37,361 nucleotides of DNA. It comes from Gemmataceae bacterium (GTDB taxonomy: Bacteria > Planctomycetota > Planctomycetia > Gemmatales > Gemmataceae). The stretch spans positions 53,718 through 91,078 of the forward strand of contig PLDW01000376.1 of assembly GCA_003136315.1 (NCBI GenBank), read 5' to 3'. The position numbers and the translations under genes were made by a program. This document shows, piece by piece, positions 7,533 to 15,065 of this stretch. Position 1 is the stretch's first letter. Each line of letters begins with the position of its first letter. Below the pieces are notes generated by a model. It saw only the letters and a list, made by a program, of their open reading frames with translations, made no database searches and had not been told where the DNA came from.

Positions 7533-8429
7533 ATGGCCGATGAGATCCTATTGCCGACGGAAGAGGAGATCGCGCAACTCCCGCGATGGGCCAGGGTGGC
7601 GTTCGCGGCCCGGTGTGCTCGCCGGGTGTTGCCACTATTCCAACGCTATTGGCCAAACGCACCCGCTGAGCACCTCGCCGCCGTGACTCAGGCCATTGAC
7701 CTTTCAGAGCAGGCCGCCGCCCGTGCCGTTAAGGGTGTCGACGACGCTGCCACTACCGCCCGCGCAGCCAACTCTGCCGCACACATCGCCAACTCCGTCG
7801 GCAACGCCAACGCCAATGCAAACCGTGCTGCCCGCGCCGCTACCTCTGCCGCCGTCTACGCTGCCGACGCTGCCACACGCGCCGCCTACGCCGCCTACGC
7901 TGCCGACGCTGCCACCCGCGCCGTTGTCGTCACTCAACCCGCCGCTACAGACGCCGCTGTCTCAGACGCTGCCACCTACGCCCTCAACGCCGCCGATGCC
8001 GCCGATGCCGCCACATACGCTACAGACGTTGCTTCCTACGCTGGAGACACCGCCGCCGCCAACGCTCGCGAGGACATGGCCCAATCAATCGTCCGCGATT
8101 TCAAGACCATTTTGAGTACTGCCCGTACGCAAAACTGGTCGGATTCCACCGCGGTCCCACCCTCCGTCTTTGGTCCCCTCTGGCCCGACGGACCTCCCCC
8201 GGAGTGGCCGGCAGAAGACCCAACCTTGCAACCGGTCAACTCACCCGCGTTCACCAAGATCGCGATCAAGGCCCTCATCAAGCCCGATGTCGCGCCGGAG
8301 ACGGTGCGAGACGGCTTGATCGAACTCTACCGGGCCATGAACGAGTACCACATAGCAAGCGGTGCCGGGGTGCTCACCCTCGAAGACTTCCGTCGGTTCG
8401 TCCGGGCCGAAGTCGCAGTGGAGGTGTAA
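7533..8429 (+). CDS. alanine-rich protein of unknown function
   Basis: A 298-residue protein. Residues 1-65 form an ordinary-looking helical domain (EEIAQLPRWARVAFAARCAR and a PNAP-containing stretch). Residues about 70-180 are extremely alanine-rich with repeated AADAATRAA and AAYA units, probably one long helix or stacked helices. Residues 180-298 are again globular, with a PPPEW motif near 222. The middle resembles the Ala-rich repeats of some predicted immunity proteins, but this is only compositional. No signal peptide or membrane segment is seen. The start at 7533 has GGAGG seven bases upstream; the ATG at 7506 has none. It has a two-base gap to the next gene, itself with GGAGG, so it is surely co-transcribed. 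Confidence 0.75.
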   Translation: MADEILLPTEEEIAQLPRWARVAFAARCARRVLPLFQRYWPNAPAEHLAAVTQAIDLSEQAAARAVKGVDDAATTARAANSAAHIANSVGNANANANRAARAATSAAVYAADAATRAAYAAYAADAATRAVVVTQPAATDAAVSDAATYALNAADAADAATYATDVASYAGDTAAANAREDMAQSIVRDFKTILSTARTQNWSDSTAVPPSVFGPLWPDGPPPEWPAEDPTLQPVNSPAFTKIAIKALIKPDVAPETVRDGLIELYRAMNEYHIASGAGVLTLEDFRRFVRAEVAVEV

Positions 8430-8431
8430 CC

Positions 8432-8875
8432 ATGAGCACCCCCACCCCACCCCGGAAGTCGACGGAGCTTGTTGAACTGACACTCACCCCGCAAGGCCCG
8501 GCAAACGGGTCCGTACTCGCCCAACTGGCTGAGTTGATCCGCGACGCGGTCAAACAGGCCCGGAAGAAGGGGCCACAGAAACTCAACCTGAAGCTGTGGG
8601 AGCCAGCCAACCCCGATGCCGCCCCGACACCCCTCGCAGAGGCTATGGGGCAAGCCGAGGACGCGATCCGCGACATCGCCGCCGCCAGTCAACCACGCGC
8701 GGTCGAACTGGCCCGGACGATCCGGCTGCCCGATCAGGTGATTGATGCAGCCACCCGCATTCGCGCGGCTGATGAGCAACTTCGGAAGACGATCCAGGAA
8801 CTCGTCGAAGCCGGGATCGTACCGATCGCCGAGGCCATTGTGGAAAGCCCCGTCGTGAGCGAACGGGAGTCGTAA
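8432..8875 (+). CDS. small soluble protein of unknown function, last gene of the cassette
   Basis: A 147-residue protein with no recognised family, no signal peptide and no membrane segment. It is mostly helical by appearance: an N-terminal strand-like ELVELTLTP, a helix around LAQLAELIRDAVKQARKK, and further amphipathic helices to the end. The ATG at 8432 has GGAGG seven bases upstream, which lies within the last codons of the preceding alanine-rich gene. It ends the four-gene run; a large hairpin repeat (8916-8978) follows 40 bases downstream and may stop transcription. Confidence 0.72.
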   Translation: MSTPTPPRKSTELVELTLTPQGPANGSVLAQLAELIRDAVKQARKKGPQKLNLKLWEPANPDAAPTPLAEAMGQAEDAIRDIAAASQPRAVELARTIRLPDQVIDAATRIRAADEQLRKTIQELVEAGIVPIAEAIVESPVVSERES

Positions 8876-8915
8876 GGCACGCCCAGTCATATTTCGGAAT
8901 GATGAATCGGTCACA

Positions 8916-8978
8916 CGGGAGGGCGAGGCTCCTGCCGAGCGTGAAGTGGTGCAGCTCGGCAGGAGCCTCGCCCTCCCG
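8916..8978. repeat. 25-base-arm hairpin repeat, copy 1 of 3
   Basis: The left arm begins CGGGAGGGCGAGGCTCCTG and ends CCGAGC. The right arm is its exact reverse complement, with a 13-base loop (GTGAAGTGGTGCA). It is preceded by ATCGGTC, as are the copies at 20045 and 20120. The 25-bp stem would be very stable in RNA and sits just after the four-gene cassette. Confidence 0.88.
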
Positions 8979-9000
8979 TTAGAGCGACGATTGCCCCTGG

Positions 9001-9006
9001 TATAAT
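9001..9006 (+). promoter_or_regulatory. possible -10 element for the nuoJKLMN genes
   Basis: A perfect TATAAT in GC-rich surroundings, 22 bases after the hairpin repeat. A weak -35 candidate, TTAGAG, lies 16 bases upstream (8979-8984). If used, the leader to nuoJ would be about 205 bases. Only the -10 match is good. Confidence 0.35.
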
Positions 9007-9219
9007 GCGGCCCGACCGGGCCCGTGTATGTGATGGCGGATGGTTCCGGCGCGAGGCACCGTCGCCTCACCCGTTTTGTTGCCTGACGGACCGGTTGAGA
9101 GAGCGAATTCCACTCTCCGACCGGCTGATATCCAGCGTTCGCCGAAACCAGGCGCTGCCGCAACCCACCTGCCCTATATAAGAACTCCGACCGCTTGTGA
9201 AAAACTGCACGAGCACCGC

Positions 9220-10380
9220 ATGATGCTATTCGCTGCCATCCCGAACCCCCAGGCCGCTGGGCAGATCGTTTTGGCGATTCTGCTCGCTGCCGCCGGGTTC
9301 TTCTTGATGCTCCCCAAGCCACGGGGTCGGTCAGTCGCGGGCGGGACGGCTGCTCTCCTGGCCGCCACGGCAGTGGTCGCTGCCTGGCTGCACCAGTCGT
9401 TCGGCGAGCCGATGCCCGACCTCATCGGCACCATCCTCTTTTGGCTCTTCTCAGCCGGGGCGGTCGGATTCGGGACAGTTCTGGTGGTGCAGCGGAACCC
9501 GGCCCGCGGGGCGATTGCGTTTGCGTTCGTGATCCTCAGCACATGCGGGCTGTTTCTTCTGTTGGCCGCGCCCTTCCTGATGGCGGCGACGATCATCATT
9601 TACGCTGGAGCGATCATCGTGACGTTCCTCTTCGTTCTGATGCTCTCGCAGGCCACCGGCCCCTCTAACGAGAACGACCGGACCCGAGAACCCCTTCTCG
9701 GGAGTTTGGCTGGGTTTGCGTTCGTTGGGCTCGTCTTGTTCACGCTCCAACAGACCCAGGCATCAGTGGATCCCGTGCCAAGAACCGATTCCGCTGGACA
9801 TCCGAAGATGTCCGCACCATTTCCCGCCCCGGTGCTGACACCCGCCGAACGGAAGTCGCTGGCGGATGCAGTCGAACGTTTGCGGCCTCTCGAAGACGAT
9901 GACTTTTACTCCAGTCCGCTGATCGGGATGACCGGGCTGGAACGGACGGATCGGGTCATTGGGGTCCAGCGATTGATCGAGGACGTGGTTGGAGTCTCGA
10001 AAGAAGAGAGCATGATTCACGATGGGTCGATCCGTGGCCGGTTGGGCGGGTATCGGTCCGACCCACAAGCGAAAGCCGTTCTGGAGCGTGCGGCAGCGGT
10101 TCGGGATCTGAGCGTGACCACCTTCCGCAAGGTTGAGAACGCGATCGCGAGCCCATCAAGTCGGAAGGACATCGTCGGGGCGAAGGAGGCTGTGCGGAAA
10201 CTCCAGGAGGAGGTGCGACTCCTCCACGGGGTTGGCGACCTCCCGGCCCGGAATGTCGGGAACATCGGCCTGCTCCTCTATGCCGACCACCTACTGGCGG
10301 TCGAATTGGCCGGTACTCTCTTGCTTGTCGCGACCATCGGGGCGGTCGCGATCGCCCACCGCAAGGGGGTTTCGCCGTGA
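9220..10380 (+). CDS. nuoJ: NADH-quinone oxidoreductase subunit J, enlarged form
   Basis: Membrane subunit of respiratory complex I. The NuoJ core is visible: residues about 70-143 give the first three canonical helices, including the IIIYAGAIIVTFLFVLML stretch, and the last helix at about 350-378 begins LLYADHLLAVELAG. Two things differ from the usual protein of 165-200 residues: an extra N-terminal pair of hydrophobic helices (about 14-58) and an insertion of about 170 residues (178-348) before the last helix, mostly charged and helical, outside the membrane. The total is 386 residues. The start at 9220 lacks a good Shine-Dalgarno, and ATG at 9223 is equally possible. The stop overlaps the nuoK start (GTGA). 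Confidence 0.88.
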   Translation: MMLFAAIPNPQAAGQIVLAILLAAAGFFLMLPKPRGRSVAGGTAALLAATAVVAAWLHQSFGEPMPDLIGTILFWLFSAGAVGFGTVLVVQRNPARGAIAFAFVILSTCGLFLLLAAPFLMAATIIIYAGAIIVTFLFVLMLSQATGPSNENDRTREPLLGSLAGFAFVGLVLFTLQQTQASVDPVPRTDSAGHPKMSAPFPAPVLTPAERKSLADAVERLRPLEDDDFYSSPLIGMTGLERTDRVIGVQRLIEDVVGVSKEESMIHDGSIRGRLGGYRSDPQAKAVLERAAAVRDLSVTTFRKVENAIASPSSRKDIVGAKEAVRKLQEEVRLLHGVGDLPARNVGNIGLLLYADHLLAVELAGTLLLVATIGAVAIAHRKGVSP

Positions 10381-10802
10381 TTACCCTGTGGCACTATCTG
10401 GCCGTCGCAGCGGCCCTGTTCGGGATCGGATTGGTGGGGTTCCTGACCCGCCGGAACCTGATCACTCTGTTTTTGTGCGCTGAGATGATGCTCCAGGGGG
10501 TGGCGATCAACTTCGTTGCCTTCGCGCGGTATCACGGGAATCTGGAAGGCCAGGTGTTTGTCCTGTTTATCCTGGCCGTGGCGGCCTGCGAGGCTGGGGT
10601 CGCCCTGGCCCTGTTCCTGATGCTCTATCGCCGGGACAAGTCGCTGGATGTGTCCCGGTGGCAAGCGCTGCGCGAGGTCGGCATCCCACCGACGCTCGAC
10701 ACCGAACGCCTCCCGACCCCACCCCCAGAAACGGCCGACCCGCATCTCATACCCGCCGGTCGCCGCCCTGCCCCGACTGCCGAGGAGGCCGTCCGTGTAT
10801 GA
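10377..10802 (+). CDS. nuoK: NADH-quinone oxidoreductase subunit K
   Basis: A 141-residue protein with the three NuoK helices. The conserved membrane glutamates are in LCAEMML (helix 2) and AACEAGVALAL (helix 3), which belong to the proton-translocation path at the junction of the membrane arm. About 35 C-terminal residues beyond the usual ~100 are Pro-rich and hydrophilic. It starts with GTG inside the nuoJ stop (GTGA) and its end overlaps the nuoL start, so it depends on translational coupling. Confidence 0.94.
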   Translation: MITLWHYLAVAAALFGIGLVGFLTRRNLITLFLCAEMMLQGVAINFVAFARYHGNLEGQVFVLFILAVAACEAGVALALFLMLYRRDKSLDVSRWQALREVGIPPTLDTERLPTPPPETADPHLIPAGRRPAPTAEEAVRV

Positions 10803-12771
10803 CCCCCTCGGTCTTGCCTTCACGATCCTGGGCCTGCTGCTCGGGGCGACGGTCCTGACCGCCTTGCTCAGCGGGACTGTGGTCCTCAAGCGTGCCGCGC
10901 ACTGGCCGCTCATTATTGCCTGCGGCACGTCTGCCGTCCTGGCGATTTTGCTTCTGCTGCAAGTGTGGAAGGCCGGGACTGTGCCGCGCTTCGTGTCTGA
11001 TCCGATCACGTGGTTCGCGGCTGGCAAACTGACGGCAAGCGTCAGCCTCGTGGTCGACCCTCTGTCCAGTATCATGTTGGCGATGATCACGTTCATTGCC
11101 ACCTGGATCGCGATCTTCTCCAGCGGATACATGCGGGAGGGTCACCGGATCGACAGGGGGTACGTGCGGTACTTCGCGGTGATGGGGCTGTTCGTGTTCT
11201 CGATGTGTGGTCTGGTCCTGGCGAACAACTTCCTGCTGCTGATGGGGTTCTGGGAGGGGGTCGGGCTCTGCTCGTATTTGCTGATTGGGTACTACTACGA
11301 CAAGCCCTCGGCTGCCGCTGCCGCACGGAAGGCGTTCCTGGTCACCCGACTCGGCGATATTGGGTTCTTGCTGGGGATCTTCCTGTTATGGAAAGTCGGC
11401 GGGTGGAACACCGATCTGACCGCCCTGTTCGACCACATTCAGAAATCCCCACCGGATCCCACCACCCTGACCACGGCCTGTCTGCTGCTCTTCTGCGGAG
11501 CGGTTGGGAAGTCGGCTCAGTTCCCGCTCTACGTCTGGCTACCAGACGCGATGGAGGGTCCGACTCCGGTCTCCGCCCTGATCCACGCGGCCACGATGGT
11601 CACGGCTGGCGTCTACCTGATCGCCCGGTGTGCCCCGTTGTTTGCGCTGGTCCCTGATGCGCAACTGGTGGTGGCCTGGATCGGCGGAATTACCGCCGCG
11701 CTGGCCGCTTTCATCGCTGTCGCCCAGACCGATTTGAAACGGGTTCTCGCGTACTCGACGGTCAGCCAGTTGGGGTACATGTTCATCGCCCTTGGCACAA
11801 TGGGCGCCGTCTCCCCACTGTTCGCTGTCACGGCCGCGATGTTCCACCTGTTCACCCATGCGTTCTTCAAGGCTCTGCTGTTCCTGGCCAGCGGGAGCGT
11901 GATGCACGCAATGGGCAACGTGATCGACATGCGTCGGTTCGGTGGGCTCCGGCGGGTGATGCCAGTGACCCATCTGACGTTTTTGTGCGGAGCGCTGGCG
12001 CTGGCAGGGGTTCCGGTCCTCTCCGGATTCTGGAGCAAGGACATGATTCTGGAGGCCCTCCAGTTCGGCTCCGCAGGCGCTCACGCCAATGCCGGGTCGT
12101 TCTATGCCTTGCTTCTCATCGCTCTGGCGACCGCCGGGTTGACCGCGTTCTATACCTTCCGGGCGTATTTCCTCACCTTTTGGGGGGAGACACGGGTTCC
12201 TGAAGAGGCCGGACATCACGCCCACGAATCTCCGTCGTCGATGGTCTTCCCGTTACTCGTTCTGGCGGTCGGGGCGATCGGGGTTGGAGTCGTGGCCGGA
12301 CCGGCGACCCACTGGTTCGGCGACTTCCTCGCCCGCACCCCTTCGCTGCGGCAAGCCGCGACGATCGTTGGGGTGGCGGAGCCTGCCCCCCACTTCAACT
12401 GGGGCATTGCCGGGGTAAGTACCCTGCTCGCCCTCGGTGGGGTGGGATTGGCCGGCCTGGCCTATGGGAACGGTGGACCCGAACGGGTTCCGGTCGCAAT
12501 CGAGCCCGTTTTCACCCTGTCGCGCAACAAGCTGTACGTTGATGAGGTGTATTCCGCTTTGCTCGTTCGCCCGATCGAATGGCTCGGTGCCATGGCCCGA
12601 GTGTTCGACCAGTTTCTGGACGCTCTCGCCCGGTTAATCTCGGCCGTCCCGGGGTTCCTCGGCGGTTTGATCCGCCCGATCCAGAACGGGTTGGTCCAGT
12701 TCTACGCCCTGGCAATGGCGTTGGGGCTGGCTGTGTTCTTGTCCTTCGTCGTGTTCCTGATCAGCCGCTGA
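10795..12771 (+). CDS. nuoL: NADH-quinone oxidoreductase subunit L
   Basis: The largest antiporter-like, proton-pumping subunit of complex I, 658 residues and many membrane helices. Diagnostic stretches: FWEGVGLCSYLLIGYYYDKP (conserved Glu of the channel), FPLYVWLPDAMEGPTPVSAL, HAATMVTAGVYL, and LKRVLAYSTVSQLGYM (conserved Lys). The C-terminal region would form the lateral helix over NuoM and NuoN. GTG at 10795 was chosen: GGAGG is six bases upstream and it overlaps the end of nuoK by eight bases. The frame is open back to 10648, but that part lies within nuoK. Confidence 0.95.
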   Translation: MYDPLGLAFTILGLLLGATVLTALLSGTVVLKRAAHWPLIIACGTSAVLAILLLLQVWKAGTVPRFVSDPITWFAAGKLTASVSLVVDPLSSIMLAMITFIATWIAIFSSGYMREGHRIDRGYVRYFAVMGLFVFSMCGLVLANNFLLLMGFWEGVGLCSYLLIGYYYDKPSAAAAARKAFLVTRLGDIGFLLGIFLLWKVGGWNTDLTALFDHIQKSPPDPTTLTTACLLLFCGAVGKSAQFPLYVWLPDAMEGPTPVSALIHAATMVTAGVYLIARCAPLFALVPDAQLVVAWIGGITAALAAFIAVAQTDLKRVLAYSTVSQLGYMFIALGTMGAVSPLFAVTAAMFHLFTHAFFKALLFLASGSVMHAMGNVIDMRRFGGLRRVMPVTHLTFLCGALALAGVPVLSGFWSKDMILEALQFGSAGAHANAGSFYALLLIALATAGLTAFYTFRAYFLTFWGETRVPEEAGHHAHESPSSMVFPLLVLAVGAIGVGVVAGPATHWFGDFLARTPSLRQAATIVGVAEPAPHFNWGIAGVSTLLALGGVGLAGLAYGNGGPERVPVAIEPVFTLSRNKLYVDEVYSALLVRPIEWLGAMARVFDQFLDALARLISAVPGFLGGLIRPIQNGLVQFYALAMALGLAVFLSFVVFLISR

Positions 12772-12898
12772 CAGCGTGCGTGTTGCCCCTGGGTGAGCGG
12801 ACCCGCCAAACCCTGGGTAGGGGCAGCCGGCTGCCAGAGTTCTCGTTTGTCGTGTCCCCGATCGACCGCCAAGCCACCACCGGGCCAAGGACCCGCGC

Positions 12899-14764
12899 AT
12901 GTACCAGACGTTCCGATTCGTGTTGCTTCTGGTTGTGCTGCTTCCGCTGGCGTCGGCGGTGGTGGTGCCACTGTTTGGACGAGCGGCCCGGCGCTTTGCG
13001 TTCCTCTCAGCCCTGCTGCATGTCGGCCTGACCGCAGCCGTGGTGGTCGCCACCATCCTGGCCCTGGATGTTCGATCTCAGAGCTCAAACCCTCGCGAGA
13101 TGGGGGTTGTGAAGTTCGAACCGGAGTATGTCCCCGGCGATCCCGGTGCAGGGAGCACGGATACCAGCACCCACCGGACCCGCTGGACCCTCCTGAGCCT
13201 CTCGGATACGCCAACCGACAAACCCGGTCCCCACGTTCAGTTCTTCATTGGTGTGGACGGCCTGAACCTGTGGCTGATCGCCTTGTGTAGTCTGATGATG
13301 ATCCCTGCGATCCTGGTTTCGTGGGAAGCCGTCACCGACCGCCCTGGGACATTTTATGCCTGGCTGTTCCTCCTTCAGACTGGAGCGATCGGGGCATTCC
13401 TCTCGTTCGACGTCATCCTGTTCTACGTCTTTTTTGAACTGACCCTGATTCCGGCGTTCTTTCTGATCGGCCGATGGGGGACGGGGTCGGGGCGGCGGGA
13501 CGCAGCCCGAAAGTTCTTCCTGTATACCCTTGCGGGGAGCTTGCTCACTCTGGTCGGGGTGATTGGGGTCGTTCTCACCAACCCACTGGATGATGGGCAG
13601 ATCACGTTCTCCCTCCCGAATCTGATGGGGCAGGTCCAGAAGGGGTTGCAGAAGGCATTTACCGAGCACCTGGCCGGAAAGCCGGAGGCCCTGATCGCCA
13701 AGCACACGGAGCAGTTCTGGCTGTTCGCGGCAATCATGGCCGGCTTCATGGTCAAGGTTCCAGTTTGGCCGTTCCACACCTGGCTCCCGGCAGCGTATAA
13801 CGAAGCCCCCCTCGGGGTCACGATCCTTCTCTCGTCTCTTCTGGCGAAGCTGGGGACATTCGGTATCCTCCGGTTCGTCCTGACCCTCACTCCGGATGCC
13901 GCGATCAGCTACGGGTTGCCAGTGGTGGGCACCCTCGCAGGGATTGGGATCGTGTATGGAGCGTTATGCGCATTCGGTCAGCGAGACATCAAGCTTTTGA
14001 TCGCGTATAGCTCACTGTCGCATCTCGGGTTCCTCGTCCTCGGGCTGTTCGCCTTCAACACCGAGGGGCTCTCCGGCGCGACCCTGCACATGGTTAATCA
14101 CGGGGTCGCGACCGGTGCGATGTTCGCCCTCCTGGCCTTCTTCCTCGACCGCTACCGGACCACCGACATGCGGCAGTTCGGCGGACTGATTGGTCGCTTC
14201 CCGCGGTTCGCGTTCCTGTCGTTTGTTCTTTGCATGGCGAGTATCGGATTACCGGGTCTGAATAACTTTGTCAGCGAGATGCTGATGCTGGCCGGGCTCT
14301 TTGACGCCCGCAACCCGGGGGTGCATCGGCTCGGTCTTGCGGTGGTCGCGGTGGTGGGCATCCTGCTCGGTGCGTGGTACACGCTGACCATGCTCCAGAA
14401 GGTGTATTTCAACCCACTGCGGGAGCCGCCGACCACGGGTCCGGAACTCGCTCACGACGCGAACCATCGGGAGGTGTTTGTCCTCGGTGGCCTCGCAACG
14501 ATCTGCCTGTTGCTCGGACTGTTCCCGCAAGTGGTGCTGGCACCAATGAAGGCGGACGTGGCGGTTTTGACAGTGATCGGCTCCGGTGCCCGTGATCGGG
14601 TCGAAGGGGTTCCGCACAAGTACGACTACCCGCCGATCAACACCGTCGACCCGAATGTCCCCGTCCCCAAGGGGATGCCGGCGGGGGGACAACCCGGTGG
14701 GAAGGGCGGTGGGGGAGGGAAGGGGAAAGGGAAGGGAAAGGGAAAGGGTCTGGGAGACGAATAG
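12899..14764 (+). CDS. nuoM: NADH-quinone oxidoreductase subunit M, with Gly/Lys-rich tail
   Basis: Antiporter-like proton-pumping subunit, 621 residues. Signatures: FFELTLIPAFFLIGRWG with the channel Glu, VKVPVWPFHTWLPAAYNEAP, and IKLLIAYSSLSHLGFLVLG. An extracytoplasmic loop of about 40 residues follows the first helix (DVRSQSSNP onward). The last 30 residues (592-621) are almost only Gly, Lys and Pro, with KGKGKGKGKG, a low-complexity basic tail not usual for NuoM. It is separated from nuoL by 127 bases with the palindrome GGCAGCCGGCTGCC (12822-12835); the Shine-Dalgarno is weak. Same operon as nuoJKL by order and strand. Confidence 0.94.
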   Translation: MYQTFRFVLLLVVLLPLASAVVVPLFGRAARRFAFLSALLHVGLTAAVVVATILALDVRSQSSNPREMGVVKFEPEYVPGDPGAGSTDTSTHRTRWTLLSLSDTPTDKPGPHVQFFIGVDGLNLWLIALCSLMMIPAILVSWEAVTDRPGTFYAWLFLLQTGAIGAFLSFDVILFYVFFELTLIPAFFLIGRWGTGSGRRDAARKFFLYTLAGSLLTLVGVIGVVLTNPLDDGQITFSLPNLMGQVQKGLQKAFTEHLAGKPEALIAKHTEQFWLFAAIMAGFMVKVPVWPFHTWLPAAYNEAPLGVTILLSSLLAKLGTFGILRFVLTLTPDAAISYGLPVVGTLAGIGIVYGALCAFGQRDIKLLIAYSSLSHLGFLVLGLFAFNTEGLSGATLHMVNHGVATGAMFALLAFFLDRYRTTDMRQFGGLIGRFPRFAFLSFVLCMASIGLPGLNNFVSEMLMLAGLFDARNPGVHRLGLAVVAVVGILLGAWYTLTMLQKVYFNPLREPPTTGPELAHDANHREVFVLGGLATICLLLGLFPQVVLAPMKADVAVLTVIGSGARDRVEGVPHKYDYPPINTVDPNVPVPKGMPAGGQPGGKGGGGGKGKGKGKGKGLGDE

Positions 14765-15065
14765 GACGGCCTGGCGATTGGCCCACCGTCTGTCAAAAGT
14801 CAGGTGATTGGCAGGAAATGGAATCGTCGAACAGCGCATGGTAGTGTATCGCTTCGGGACAGCTTTCCCAGGGTGCGCGAAACGCGACCCGGGGCTATGA
14901 TATATAAGCCCTACGGGGTCCAGAACAACGGTGCGATGCGAAACACGGCGCGGGTACAAGAATTCCTGCCGAGCGCCTGATGTCGGTGCGGGGCCAGACC
15001 CCGCCCTGCACCCCGAACCGTGGGCCAATGGCCCGCGACCCAGCCGAGACCGAGGGCGACCCGCC
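14765..15065. other. 301-base spacer between nuoM and nuoN with hairpin
   Basis: No convincing gene. It holds a compact hairpin at 14985-15012 (GGTGC...GCACC outside, GGGG-CCAGA-CCCC inside), which looks like another intergenic repeat, and an AT-rich patch TATGATATATAAG at 14896-14908 that could act as a -10 region. NuoN might therefore have its own promoter. Confidence 0.45.

Larger units (their letters stand above)
8876..9219. other. 344-base spacer before nuoJ
   Basis: Contains the long hairpin repeat at 8916-8978, a TATAAT at 9001-9006 and an apparent untranslated leader of about 200 bases before nuoJ. No open frame here looks like a gene; the frame upstream of nuoJ is open from 9040 but has no family similarity there. 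Confidence 0.6.
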
